Assembly: GCF_000717995.1 (NCBI RefSeq)
Contig: NZ_JODM01000015.1
Location: 1-64,000 of the forward strand
Length of the DNA: 64,000 bases
Direction of reading: 5' to 3'
Origin: Streptomyces violaceorubidus
Lineage (GTDB): Bacteria > Actinomycetota > Actinomycetes > Streptomycetales > Streptomycetaceae
The stretch's first letter is position 1, and each line of letters starts with the position of its first letter. This document shows positions 53,137-61,917 of the stretch, piece after piece. The notes beneath the pieces were generated by a model that saw only the letters and a program-made list of their open reading frames with translations, was not told the origin of the DNA and did no database searches. The translations under genes and the position numbers were made by a program.

Positions 53137-53826
53137 CTACCCCTGCCGCCGCACGGGCACGGCCCTCACCCACGTCCCGTCCTCGGTGAGATACCGGTCC
53201 ACCGCCAGCCCCGCCTCCCCCAGCGCCTCCTCGAACTGCTCCCTGGTCAGGGGCCGGGCCCGGAAGGTCTGGGTCCACACGGCGTCCGGGAACTCGTACT
53301 CCGCCCGGACCGAGTTGACGCCGTGGCCCACCGGGTCCGCCGACAGGATCCGGACGGTGAAGCCGCTGGGGTCCACCCGCTCCCTGGGCAGGTCCGTGTG
53401 GTAGTCCGCCCCCTCGCGCTGGATCAGTACGCAGCCCTCGTCCTCGACATGCCTGGCACAGGTGCGCAGCAGCCCACGCCGCACCTCGACGTCCCCGGTG
53501 TGCACGAGGAACGACGCCAACAGCACCGCGTCGAAGCGCTCGCCGAGGTCGAGAGTCTCGATCGGGCTGCACAGGGTGCGCGCCCCGCGCACGCGCTCCA
53601 GCATCTGTGCGGACTCGTCCACCGCGGTGACGGTGAACCCGCGCTCCAGCAGCGGGTGGGTCATGCGCCCCACCCCGCTGCCCAGCTCCAGCACCCGCGC
53701 GCCCTCGGGCACGGCGGCGGCGACGATGTCCGGCTCGGCCCCGGCGGGCAGCCGCGAATAGAGCTCGACCGCGCAGCCGTCCGGCGTGATGGCTCCGGGT
53801 CCCGTCCCCTGGTGTCCCTCTCGCAT
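53137..53826 (-). CDS. Class I SAM-dependent methyltransferase
   Basis: 229 residues. Motif I is VPEGARVLELGSGVGRMTHP near residue 45, with TVTAVDESAQML after it, RFDAVLLASFLVHTGD (motif IV) and EDEGCVLIQREG (motif V). ATG 53826 is preferred because GGAG lies about 8 nt upstream; ATG 53838 in the same frame would place that site inside the gene. Product unknown. Transcribed away from the DUF6343 gene. Confidence 0.85.
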   Translation of the reverse strand: MREGHQGTGPGAITPDGCAVELYSRLPAGAEPDIVAAAVPEGARVLELGSGVGRMTHPLLERGFTVTAVDESAQMLERVRGARTLCSPIETLDLGERFDAVLLASFLVHTGDVEVRRGLLRTCARHVEDEGCVLIQREGADYHTDLPRERVDPSGFTVRILSADPVGHGVNSVRAEYEFPDAVWTQTFRARPLTREQFEEALGEAGLAVDRYLTEDGTWVRAVPVRRQG

Positions 53827-53998
53827 TCTCAGCTCCATGCCCGTCCAACGGGCCGCCCCCGCACACCCGTTCCCCCTCGACGTCGTTTCACCCGACCGAG
53901 TGAACGCGCCCGATCCCGGCTGTTCGCCGGTCCGGCGGTACGGCTCGCTTCCCCCTCCGTGTCCGCCGCAGTACGTTCGATAGAGGAGTGGTGAACGG

Positions 53999-54256
53999 AT
54001 GCGTACGGGCAGTGAACCGGCGACCGCGCGCAGTGCCCTGCGGGCGCGGTTCTGGCTGAGCCTGTGGGGGCTCGTCTGGGCCGTCTTCGGCACGGCAGTC
54101 TTCGCGCTCACGGGGCGGTTCGGCTGGGCGCTCGCCTGCGGGGTGCTGTGGCTCGTCATCACGGTCGACCTGACCGTGATCCTCCGGCACATCCGCCAGG
54201 GCCCGCACTACCAGCCGGGCCGGAACATTCCGCCGTACCCGCCGCCGAGACGCTGA
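53999..54256 (+). CDS. Small membrane protein, DUF6343 type
   Basis: 85 residues: basic N-terminus (RTGSEPATARSALRARFWLS), two membrane helices (about 17-38 and 42-62), and a conserved-looking tail HIRQGPHYQPGRNIPPYPPP. It fits a streptomycete family of unknown function. A GATAGAGGAG sequence just upstream supplies both a possible -10 and a ribosome-binding site. Ends 3 bp from the convergent TPR gene. Confidence 0.8.
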   Translation: MRTGSEPATARSALRARFWLSLWGLVWAVFGTAVFALTGRFGWALACGVLWLVITVDLTVILRHIRQGPHYQPGRNIPPYPPPRR

Positions 54257-54259
54257 CCG

Positions 54260-54640
54260 TCAGGAGTCGAAGCGCGCCTGCTGGAGGTACTCCGGGTTCG
54301 GGTCCAGCGCCGCCGCCAGCCGGAAGTGACGGCGGGCCTGGTCGGGACAGCCCCGGCGCTCGTAGGTGCGGGCGAGGGCGAAGTGCGCGAACGCGTTGTC
54401 GGGCTCGCGCTCCAGGACGATGGTGAACTCCAGCTCGGCCGACCGCAGTTGCGCCGCCGCGAAGAAGGCACGCGCGCGCAGCAGCCGCGCTGCGGTGTTC
54501 TCGGGGTGGGCGCCGATGACCTTGTCGAGAAGCTTCACCGCGCCGCGCGGGTCCCGCGCCGCGAGCAACTGCTCGGCGGCACGGAAGTCGATGACATCCG
54601 TCTCCGGGGTACGTCCGGTGGGACTGCTTGTCTCGGGCAC
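54260..54640 (-). CDS. Tetratricopeptide-repeat protein
   Basis: 126 residues with about three TPR units: AEQLLAARDPRGAVKLLDKV, ARLLRARAFFAAAQLRSAEL and AHFALARTYERRGCPDQARR. Likely a small protein-protein adaptor. GTG 54640 is preceded by AAGGA. It follows coaE by 49 bp on the same strand and may be co-transcribed with it. Confidence 0.88.
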   Translation of the reverse strand: MPETSSPTGRTPETDVIDFRAAEQLLAARDPRGAVKLLDKVIGAHPENTAARLLRARAFFAAAQLRSAELEFTIVLEREPDNAFAHFALARTYERRGCPDQARRHFRLAAALDPNPEYLQQARFDS

Positions 54641-54689
54641 GGCTGAGTCCTTCCCTCGCTGGAAGGGATCAACGCCCGCGCGGGATCCG

Positions 54690-55292
54690 CTATTCCGTGT
54701 GCGCCCTGCGCACCAGTTCGTCCCAGACCTCCTCGACGCGGCGCCGCAGCTCCGTGAGCGGTACGTCGTTGTCGACGACCACGTCCGCGATCTCCCGGCG
54801 CTGCTCGCGCGTCGCCTGGGCTGCCATGCGGGCCCGGGCGTCCTGCTCGGTCATGCCGCGCAGCCGGACCAGCCGGTCGAGCCGGGTGGCCGGGTCGGCG
54901 TCCACGACGACCACGAGGTCGTACAGCGGGGCCAGGCCGTTCTCCGTGAGCAGCGGGACGTCGTGGACGACGACGGCGTCCTCGGCCGCGGCCTCCTCCA
55001 GCGCGCGGGAGCGCTCACCGACCAGGGGGTGCACGATGCCGTTCAGGACGGCCAGCTTCTCCGGGTCGGCGAACACGATCGAGCCCAGCTTTGGCCGGTC
55101 CAGACTGCCGTCCCCGGCCAGGACGTCCTCGCCGAACGCCTTCACGACCGCGGCGAGCCCCGGTGTCCCCGGGGCGACGACCTCGCGGGCGATCCGGTCG
55201 GCGTCGATCAGTACGGCGCCGTGCTCGACGAGGAGCCGGGACACCTCGCTCTTGCCGGCGCCGATCCCGCCGGTCAGGCCCACCTTCAGCAT
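54690..55292 (-). CDS. coaE: Dephospho-CoA kinase
   Basis: Last step of coenzyme A synthesis: phosphorylation of dephospho-CoA. 200 residues with P-loop [17 protein letters not shown] (residues 6-22), [10 protein letters not shown], the CoA-domain region [11 protein letters not shown], and [17 protein letters not shown] (lid). Normal bacterial length; the actinobacterial C-terminal UPF0157 fusion seen in mycobacteria is absent. It sits between the TPR gene and the PAC2 gene, near rpsA, an arrangement common in actinobacteria. Confidence 0.97.
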   Translation of the reverse strand: MLKVGLTGGIGAGKSEVSRLLVEHGAVLIDADRIAREVVAPGTPGLAAVVKAFGEDVLAGDGSLDRPKLGSIVFADPEKLAVLNGIVHPLVGERSRALEEAAAEDAVVVHDVPLLTENGLAPLYDLVVVVDADPATRLDRLVRLRGMTEQDARARMAAQATREQRREIADVVVDNDVPLTELRRRVEEVWDELVRRAHTE

Positions 55293-55323
55293 GGCGGAAG
55301 CTTAGAGGGTGCGGCTCAGGGCG

Positions 55324-56262
55324 TCAGTTGTCGCCCTCCCGCTCGGCGAGGAACCGTTCGAACTCGAGGCCGATCTCGTCGGCGGAGGGGATCTCGACGG
55401 GCTCGGCGAGCATGTTCCCCCGGGTCTCGGCGCCGGCCGCCGCGTCGTACTGGTGCTCGAGGCCCTGGACGAGGGCGGTGAGCTCCTCGTCGCCCTCCTG
55501 GATCTGCCGGTCGATCTCCGTCTGGGTGCGGTGGGCGTCCGTGCGCAGGGAGTGCGCGATGCCCGGCAGGACCAGGCCGGTCGCCGCGGTGATCGCCTCC
55601 AGGACGGTCAGCGCCGCGTCCGGGTAGGCCGAGCGGGCGATGTAGTGCGGGACGTGCGCGGCGACGCCGAGCACGTCGTGGCCGGCCTGCGCGAGGCGGT
55701 ACTCGACGAGCGCCTCCGCGCTTCCGGGGACCTGCGCCTCCTCGAAGGGGCTGCGATGACCCGGCACGAGGTCGGTGCGGCTGCCGTGCGGGGTGATGCC
55801 GACGGGACGGGTGTGCGGGACGCCCATCGGGATGCCGTGGAAGCTCACCGACAGGCGGACGCCGAGCCGCTCCACGATCTGCCGTACGGCGGCGGCGAAG
55901 CGCTCCCACTCGACGTCCGGCTCGGGGCCCGACAGGAGCAGGAAGGGCGCCCCGGTGGCGTCCTGGACGAGCCGCACCTCGATGGTGGGCTCCTCGTAGT
56001 CCGCCCAGGTGTCCCGCTTGAAGGTGAGCAGCGGCCGACGCGCCCGGTAGTCCACGAGCCGGTCGTGGTCGAAGCGGGCGACGACCTGGTGGGGCAGCGA
56101 GTCGAGCACCTGGTCGACGATCTGGTCGCCGGTCTCCCCGGCGTCGATGTATCCGTCGAAGTGGTACAGCATGACCAGTCCGGCCGATTCCTGGGCGAGT
56201 GCCATGTCGACGACGGCAAGGCCCTTCGGCTCCCAGGCGTACAAATCCTGCGGATCAAGCAC
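55324..56262 (-). CDS. PAC2-family protein
   Basis: 312 residues of the PAC2 (proteasome assembly chaperone-like) family widespread in actinobacteria. Visible blocks: [55 protein letters not shown], and [15 protein letters not shown]. The tail is acidic and helical ([20 protein letters not shown]). GTG 56262 is chosen, because AGGAGGGG lies about 10 nt upstream. The ATG at 56289 is in frame but its first codons overlap that site. Function in bacteria is not settled. Follows rpsA after a terminator. Confidence 0.87.
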   Translation of the reverse strand: MLDPQDLYAWEPKGLAVVDMALAQESAGLVMLYHFDGYIDAGETGDQIVDQVLDSLPHQVVARFDHDRLVDYRARRPLLTFKRDTWADYEEPTIEVRLVQDATGAPFLLLSGPEPDVEWERFAAAVRQIVERLGVRLSVSFHGIPMGVPHTRPVGITPHGSRTDLVPGHRSPFEEAQVPGSAEALVEYRLAQAGHDVLGVAAHVPHYIARSAYPDAALTVLEAITAATGLVLPGIAHSLRTDAHRTQTEIDRQIQEGDEELTALVQGLEHQYDAAAGAETRGNMLAEPVEIPSADEIGLEFERFLAEREGDN

Positions 56263-56334
56263 GGTGACCGCTCCCCTCCTCGTGTTCATAGGTCACAACG
56301 CCCTTGCGGGGTGGGGCATTCCCGCCCGGACACA

Positions 56335-56371
56335 CCGAAGGGGCCGCACCTCGGAAGGTGCGGCCCCTCGG
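56335..56371 (-). terminator. rpsA terminator hairpin
   Basis: AGGGGCCGCACCT (from 56339) and AGGTGCGGCCCCT pair perfectly over 13 bp, extended by CCGA/TCGG outside one bulged A. Located 50 bp past the rpsA stop. Confidence 0.85.
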
Positions 56372-56420
56372 CTACCGCTGTACTTCAACCGCCGTGTGTC
56401 GGCGGCCGGTGTTCAGAGCG

Positions 56421-57929
56421 TCAGCTCTGGCCGCCGGCCAGCTTCTCGCGCAGCGCGGCCAGCGCCTCGTCCGACGCGAGGGCGCCGGAGTTGTCGCCAC
56501 CCTCGGAGGAGTAGGAGCCGCCACCACCGCCACCGGAGGTGGTCTGAGCCGCACCCGCGGTGTCGACACCCTCGGCAGCGGCCTTCTCGTCCGCCTCGCG
56601 GGACTTGATGACCTGCGCCTGGTGCTGCTCGAAGCGCTGCTGGGCCTCGGCGTACTGCGTCTCCCAGGCCTCGCGCTGGGTCTCGTAGCCCTCGAGCCAG
56701 TCGTTGGTCTCGGGGTCGAAGCCCTCGGGGTAGATGTAGTTGCCCTGGTCGTCGTAGGACGCGGCCATGCCGTACAGGGTCGGGTCGAACTCGACCGTGG
56801 ACGGGTCGGCACCGAAGGCCTCGTTGGCCTGCTTCAGCGAGAGGCTGATGCGGCGACGCTCGAGGTCGATGTCGATGACCTTGACGAAGATCTCGTCGTT
56901 GACCTGGACGACCTGCTCCGGGATCTCCACGTGGCGCTCGGCCAGCTCGGAGATGTGGACCAGACCCTCGATGCCCTCGTCCACGCGGACGAACGCACCG
57001 AACGGAACCAGCTTCGTGACCTTGCCGGGGACGACCTGGCCGATCTGGTGGGTGCGGGCGAACTGCTGCCACGGGTCTTCCTGGGTCGCCTTCAGCGACA
57101 GGGAGACACGCTCGCGGTCCATGTCGACGTCGAGGACCTCGACGGTGACCTCCTGGCCGACCTCGACGACCTCGGACGGGTGGTCGATGTGCTTCCAGGA
57201 CAGCTCGGAGACGTGGACCAGACCGTCGACGCCACCCAGGTCCACGAAGGCACCGAAGTTGACGATCGAGGAGACGACGCCGGAACGGACCTGACCCTTC
57301 TGGAGGGTGGTGAGGAACGTCTGGCGGACCTCGGACTGGGTCTGCTCCAGCCAGGCACGGCGGGACAGGACCACGTTGTTGCGGTTCTTGTCCAGCTCGA
57401 TGATCTTGGCCTCGAGCTCCTTGCCCACGTAGGGCTGGAGGTCGCGGACGCGGCGCATCTCGACCAGGGAGGCCGGGAGGAAGCCGCGGAGGCCGATGTC
57501 GAGGATGAGACCACCCTTGACGACCTCGATGACGGTACCGGTGACGATCCCGTCCTCTTCCTTGATCTTCTCGATGGTGCCCCAGGCACGCTCGTACTGG
57601 GCGCGCTTCTTCGAGAGGATCAGGCGGCCTTCCTTGTCCTCCTTCTGGAGGACAAGGGCCTCGATCTCGTCACCGACGGCGACGACCTCGTTGGGGTCGA
57701 CGTCGTGCTTGATGGAGAGCTCGCGGCTCGGGATAACGCCTTCGGTCTTGTAACCGATGTCGAGCAGGACCTCGTCCCGGTCGACCTTCACGATGACGCC
57801 GTCGACGATGTCGCCGTCGTTGAAGTACTTGATCGTCTCGTCGATCGCGGCGAGGAAGGCTTCCTCGTTACCGATGTCGTTGACCGCTACCTGCGGGGTG
57901 GTGGCGGTGGTCTCGGTGCTGCTCGTCAT
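56421..57929 (-). CDS. rpsA: 30S ribosomal protein S1
   Basis: 502 residues with four S1 (OB-fold) domains: about 35-105 (GDIVDGVIVKVDRDEVLLDI), 120-190 (GGLILDIGLRGFLPASLVEM), 208-275 (SSIVNFGAFVDLGGVDGLVH) and 295-362 (VTKLVPFGAFVRVDEGIEGL). The actinobacterial tail is glycine/serine-rich (SGGGGGGSYSSEGG) and ends in a helix. Four rather than six domains is normal for this group. The start ATG has no good Shine-Dalgarno sequence, as often in rpsA. A textbook promoter 200 bp upstream predicts a long leader. Confidence 0.98.
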   Translation of the reverse strand: MTSSTETTATTPQVAVNDIGNEEAFLAAIDETIKYFNDGDIVDGVIVKVDRDEVLLDIGYKTEGVIPSRELSIKHDVDPNEVVAVGDEIEALVLQKEDKEGRLILSKKRAQYERAWGTIEKIKEEDGIVTGTVIEVVKGGLILDIGLRGFLPASLVEMRRVRDLQPYVGKELEAKIIELDKNRNNVVLSRRAWLEQTQSEVRQTFLTTLQKGQVRSGVVSSIVNFGAFVDLGGVDGLVHVSELSWKHIDHPSEVVEVGQEVTVEVLDVDMDRERVSLSLKATQEDPWQQFARTHQIGQVVPGKVTKLVPFGAFVRVDEGIEGLVHISELAERHVEIPEQVVQVNDEIFVKVIDIDLERRRISLSLKQANEAFGADPSTVEFDPTLYGMAASYDDQGNYIYPEGFDPETNDWLEGYETQREAWETQYAEAQQRFEQHQAQVIKSREADEKAAAEGVDTAGAAQTTSGGGGGGSYSSEGGDNSGALASDEALAALREKLAGGQS

Positions 57930-58127
57930 GTGGGAAAGGGCTCCGGTACGGACATTGAAGTCGTAGGTACTGCTTACGCCGGGAGCCCGTTTCGCTCTGC
58001 CGAAGCCGGACAGCCAAGGAAGCGACACCGAAATCCACTGGTGACGCCTCGAGAACCGAGGGGACATACAACAGATGCGAGCGCGACCTGCTACGTCTGA
58101 GGTGCGCAGGCCCGCAGCGCAACTTGT

Positions 58128-58156
58128 AGCATACGGGGGCGGCCGGGCAGGGTCAA
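58128..58156 (-). promoter_or_regulatory. rpsA promoter (HrdB-type)
   Basis: Minus strand: TTGACC (58156-58151), 17-nt spacer, TATGCT (58133-58128). Near-consensus. Predicted start near 58121, giving an untranslated leader of about 190 nt before ATG 57929. Confidence 0.8.
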
Positions 58157-58223
58157 TGCGCGAAGCCGCACACCCGGGGCGGATCGCCGCATACCCGGCA
58201 CAAGAGCCGTCTCCCGAGGCCCC

Positions 58224-59138
58224 ATGGACCCCTGGACGCCCCTTGCGCGACACGCGGGGCGGGCGGCACGGAAGAGCCCGCAGACTAGTACGAGGGAGCC
58301 GGTCATCCAAGAGCCCGTAACGTCCGAGGCCGAGGGAACCGACGGACCAGAGCCCGAGGCCACCCGGCGTGCCGCCGGTGTCACGGAGAGTTCCCGCGCC
58401 AACCGCGGCTGGTGGGACCGGAACGCGGACGAGTACCAGACCGAGCACGGCACCTTCCTCGGCGACGACCGCTTCGTGTGGTGTCCCGAGGGGCTGGACG
58501 AGGTGGAGGCCGAGCTGCTCGGCCCGGCGGAGGAGCTGAAGGGCAAGGACGTCCTGGAGATCGGCGCCGGCGCCGCGCAGTGCGCGCGCTGGCTGACCGC
58601 CCAGGGGGCCCGTCCGGTGGCCCTGGACCTCTCCCACCGCCAGCTCCAGCACGCCCTGCGCATCGGCGTCTCCTTCCCCCTGGTGTGCGCCGACGCGTCG
58701 GTGCTGCCCTTCGCGGACGCCTCCTTCGACCTGGCGTGCTCGGCCTACGGGGCGCTGCCCTTCGTCGCCGACCCGCGGCTGGTGCTGCGGGAGGTGCGCC
58801 GGGTGCTGCGGCCCGGCGGCCGCTTCGTCTTCTCCGTCACGCACCCGGTGCGCTGGGCGTTCCCGGACGAGCCGGGCCCGGAGGGGCTGTCGGTGTCCGC
58901 GTCGTACTTCGACCGCACGCCCTACGTCGAGCAGGACGACGAGGGTCTCGCGGTGTACGTCGAGCACCACAGGACGCTCGGTGACCGCGTGCGGGACGTG
59001 GTGACGTCGGGGTTCCGGCTGGTGGACCTCGTCGAGCCGGAGTGGCCGGACTGGAACACCTCGGAGTGGGGCGGCTGGTCGCCGCTGCGCGGGCACCTGA
59101 TCCCGGGGACGGCGATCTTCGTCTGCGAGCGCGACTGA
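58224..59138 (+). CDS. Class I SAM-dependent methyltransferase
   Basis: 304 residues. About 55 N-terminal residues are acidic and disordered (EPVTSEAEGTDGPEPEATRR). The catalytic domain then begins at RGWWDRNADEYQTEHGTFLG, with motif I VLEIGAGAAQCARWLTAQGA near residue 108, CADASVLPFADASFDLACSA, and LREVRRVLRPGGRFVFSVTH. The pattern resembles UbiE/small-molecule methyltransferases. ATG 58224 is the only ATG or GTG start ahead of the domain. Divergent from rpsA; the start is 68 bp from the rpsA -35. Confidence 0.87.
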   Translation: MDPWTPLARHAGRAARKSPQTSTREPVIQEPVTSEAEGTDGPEPEATRRAAGVTESSRANRGWWDRNADEYQTEHGTFLGDDRFVWCPEGLDEVEAELLGPAEELKGKDVLEIGAGAAQCARWLTAQGARPVALDLSHRQLQHALRIGVSFPLVCADASVLPFADASFDLACSAYGALPFVADPRLVLREVRRVLRPGGRFVFSVTHPVRWAFPDEPGPEGLSVSASYFDRTPYVEQDDEGLAVYVEHHRTLGDRVRDVVTSGFRLVDLVEPEWPDWNTSEWGGWSPLRGHLIPGTAIFVCERD

Positions 59139-59205
59139 GCCGTACCCGGGGCGCGGGGCCCCGTGCGCGCGGAGGGCGGTTTCCGGGACGTACGACACTG
59201 GGGGC

Positions 59206-61875
59206 GTGATCCGTTACGACGCTCTGGACGCGCTGCCCGTGCGCGGTGCCCTGCCCGCCCTGCACGAGGCCCTGGAGGGGCACGGCACGGCGGTGCTGGT
59301 CGCGCCGCCCGGTACCGGCAAGACGACGCTGGTGCCGCTGGCCCTGGCGGGGCTGCTCGGCGGGGAGGAGGCTCCCGCGCGGCGCGTGGTCGTGGCCGAG
59401 CCGCGGCGGATCGCGGCGCGGGCGGCGGCCCGGCGGATGGCGTGGCTGCTGGGTGAGAGGCCGGGCGCGAGTGTCGGGTACACCGTGCGCGGGGAGCGGG
59501 TCGTCGGGCGCCGCACGCGCGTGGAGGTCGTCACGACCGGTGTGCTGCTGCAGCGGCTCCAGCGGGACCAGGAGCTGACGGGCGTGGACGCGGTGGTGCT
59601 GGACGAGTGCCACGAGCGGCATCTGGACGCGGACACGTCGGCGGCGTTCCTGTGGGACGTGCGGCAGACCCTGCGGCCGGACCTGCGGCTGGTGGCCGCG
59701 TCCGCCACGACCGACGCGGAGGGCTGGTCGCGGCTGCTGGGCGACGCGCCGGTCGTCGAGGCGCACGGTGTGTCCCACCCCGTCGAGGTCGTGTGGGCGC
59801 CGCCGGTGCGCCCGCTGCGCCCGCCGCACGGGATGCGGGTGGACCCGGCGCTGCCGGCGCACGTGGCCTCGGTGGTACGGCGGGCGCTGGCCGAGCGGGA
59901 CGGGGACGTCCTGTGCTTCCTGCCGGGGGTCGGGGAGATCTCGCGCGTGGCGGGCCGGTTGGCGGGCCTCGGGGACGTGGACGTGCTCCAGGTGCACGGG
60001 CGGGCGCCCGCGGCCGTGCAGGACGAGGTGCTGGCGCCCGGGGCGCGGCGCAGGGTGGTGCTGGCGACCTCGGTGGCCGAGTCGTCGCTGACGGTCCCGG
60101 GCGTCCGGGTGGTCGTGGACGCGGGGCTGGCGCGGGAGCCGCGGGTGGACCACGCGCGCGGGCTCAGCGCGCTGACGACGGTACGGGCCTCCCGCGCGGC
60201 GGCGCGTCAGCGGGCCGGCCGGGCGGGCCGCGAGGCACCGGGGGTGGTGTACCGCTGCTGGGCACAGGCGGAGGACGCCCGTCTGCCGCGGTTCCCGGCG
60301 CCGGAGATCAAGGTGGCCGACCTGACGGCGTTCGCGTTGCAGGCGGCCTGCTGGGGCGATCCGGACGCCTCCGGTCTGGCGCTGCTCGATCCGCCGCCGG
60401 GCGGGGCGATGGCGGCGGCCCGATCGGTGCTGGAGGCGGTCGGCGCGGTGGACTCGGCCGGCCGGGCGACGGAGCGAGGCGCACGACTGGCCCGCCTCGG
60501 TCTGCACCCCAGGCTGGGCCGCGCCCTCCTGGACGCGGCCCGGCCGGGCGCGGCCCTCCCGCCCCGGGCCGGCTCGGCAGCGGCGGCGCCCCCGGAACAC
60601 TCCGGCGCACGCCCCCCGGCGACGGGTGACTTCCCGGCGAGGAGCACGGCCCCCGGCGTTCCCGGGACGGACGGGGCCCGGGCCGGTGGGCCCGGAGGCG
60701 GGGGGCGCGGGGGCGAGGTGGTGGCCGAGGTGGCGGGCCTGTTGAGCGAGGAGGCGCCGCGGGAGTACGGGGACGACCTCGTGTCCGTACTGCGGGCGGC
60801 TCGTCGGGGCGGGGACGCGTACAGGGCGCGGTGGCGGGCGGAGGTGCGGCGGCTGCGGGCCGCCGTGGAGGGCGGGGGCGGCGGGCCGGGAGGGCCGGTC
60901 GGCGACGCCGCCGTCGCCGGGCTGGTGGCCGCTCTGGCGTTTCCCGAGCGGGTGGCCAGGAAGGACGGCGGTTCGTACCTGATGGTCTCCGGTACGCGGG
61001 CGGAGCTGCCGGAGGCGTCCGCGCTGCGGGGAGCGCCGTGGATCGCCGTCGCCGTGGCCGACCGGCCCGTGGGCCGGGGGCACGCGCGCGTGCAGCTCGG
61101 CGCGGCCGTCGACGAGGAGGTCGCCCGGCTCGCGGCCGGAGCGCTGCTGACCGAGCGGGACGAGGTGCACTGGGCCGACGGTGACGTGGTGGCCCGGCGG
61201 GTCGAACGGCTCGGGGCGGTGGAACTGGCGGTGCGGCCCCTCACCGACGCCGACCCCGTTCTCGTACGGCGTGCGCTGCTGGAGGGGTTGCGGCGGGAGG
61301 GGTTCGGGCTGCTGGGCCGCTCGGCCGAGGCCGAACTGCTGCGCAGGCGGCTCGCGTTCCTGCGGCAGCACCTCGGTGAGCCCTGGCCGGAGGTCACCGA
61401 CGAGGCGCTGCTCGCGCGCGCGGACGAGTGGCTGGAACCCGAGCTGAGCCGGGCCCGGCGTCGGGCCGATCTGGGGCGGATCGACGCCGGGCAGGCGCTG
61501 ACGCGGCTGCTGCCCTGGGCGTCCGGGCAAGCGGCGCGGCTCGACGAGCTGGCCCCCGAGCGGATCCTCGTCCCCAGCGGGTCCAGGGTCCGGATCGACT
61601 ACGGCGACCCCGGACAGCCCGTCCTCGCCGTGAAGTTGCAGGAGATGTTCGGGCTCCAGCGGTCACCCGAGATCGCCGGGGTGCCGCTCCTCGTGCATCT
61701 GCTGTCCCCGGCGGGCCGCCCCGCGGCGGTCACGGCCGACCTGGCCTCGTTCTGGAAGGACGGCTACAAGGGCGTACGCGCGGAACTGCGCGGCCGGTAC
61801 CCGAAGCACCCGTGGCCCGAGGACCCGGCCACGGCGGAGCCGACGCGGTACACGAAGGCCCGGCTCGGCAGGTGA
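59206..61875 (+). CDS. hrpB: ATP-dependent helicase HrpB
   Basis: 889-residue DExH helicase. Walker A is APPGTGKT (33-40), with DECHERH (133-139), SATTD (motif III), ATSVAESSLTVPGVRVVVDA, and RAGRAGREAPGVVYR (motif VI). The C-terminal HrpB domain ends YKGVRAELRGRYPKHPWPED. A low-complexity Gly/Pro/Ala insertion of about 60 residues lies after the helicase core (about 450-510). The GTG start has no ribosome-binding site and may be leaderless. HrpB is linked to RNA or DNA metabolism, but its substrate is not settled. Confidence 0.93.
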   Translation: MIRYDALDALPVRGALPALHEALEGHGTAVLVAPPGTGKTTLVPLALAGLLGGEEAPARRVVVAEPRRIAARAAARRMAWLLGERPGASVGYTVRGERVVGRRTRVEVVTTGVLLQRLQRDQELTGVDAVVLDECHERHLDADTSAAFLWDVRQTLRPDLRLVAASATTDAEGWSRLLGDAPVVEAHGVSHPVEVVWAPPVRPLRPPHGMRVDPALPAHVASVVRRALAERDGDVLCFLPGVGEISRVAGRLAGLGDVDVLQVHGRAPAAVQDEVLAPGARRRVVLATSVAESSLTVPGVRVVVDAGLAREPRVDHARGLSALTTVRASRAAARQRAGRAGREAPGVVYRCWAQAEDARLPRFPAPEIKVADLTAFALQAACWGDPDASGLALLDPPPGGAMAAARSVLEAVGAVDSAGRATERGARLARLGLHPRLGRALLDAARPGAALPPRAGSAAAAPPEHSGARPPATGDFPARSTAPGVPGTDGARAGGPGGGGRGGEVVAEVAGLLSEEAPREYGDDLVSVLRAARRGGDAYRARWRAEVRRLRAAVEGGGGGPGGPVGDAAVAGLVAALAFPERVARKDGGSYLMVSGTRAELPEASALRGAPWIAVAVADRPVGRGHARVQLGAAVDEEVARLAAGALLTERDEVHWADGDVVARRVERLGAVELAVRPLTDADPVLVRRALLEGLRREGFGLLGRSAEAELLRRRLAFLRQHLGEPWPEVTDEALLARADEWLEPELSRARRRADLGRIDAGQALTRLLPWASGQAARLDELAPERILVPSGSRVRIDYGDPGQPVLAVKLQEMFGLQRSPEIAGVPLLVHLLSPAGRPAAVTADLASFWKDGYKGVRAELRGRYPKHPWPEDPATAEPTRYTKARLGR

Positions 61876-61917
61876 CCGTCGGCCCGGCGGGGAACACCCC
61901 GCCGGGCGGGACGGTGC

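Noticed and set aside
58837..61530. Very long open frames opposite hrpB, rpsA, uvrA and other genes
   Set aside because: Antisense frames stay open because of extreme GC content. They have Arg/Pro/Ala-rich nonsense composition and no domains, while the sense frames encode clear families.
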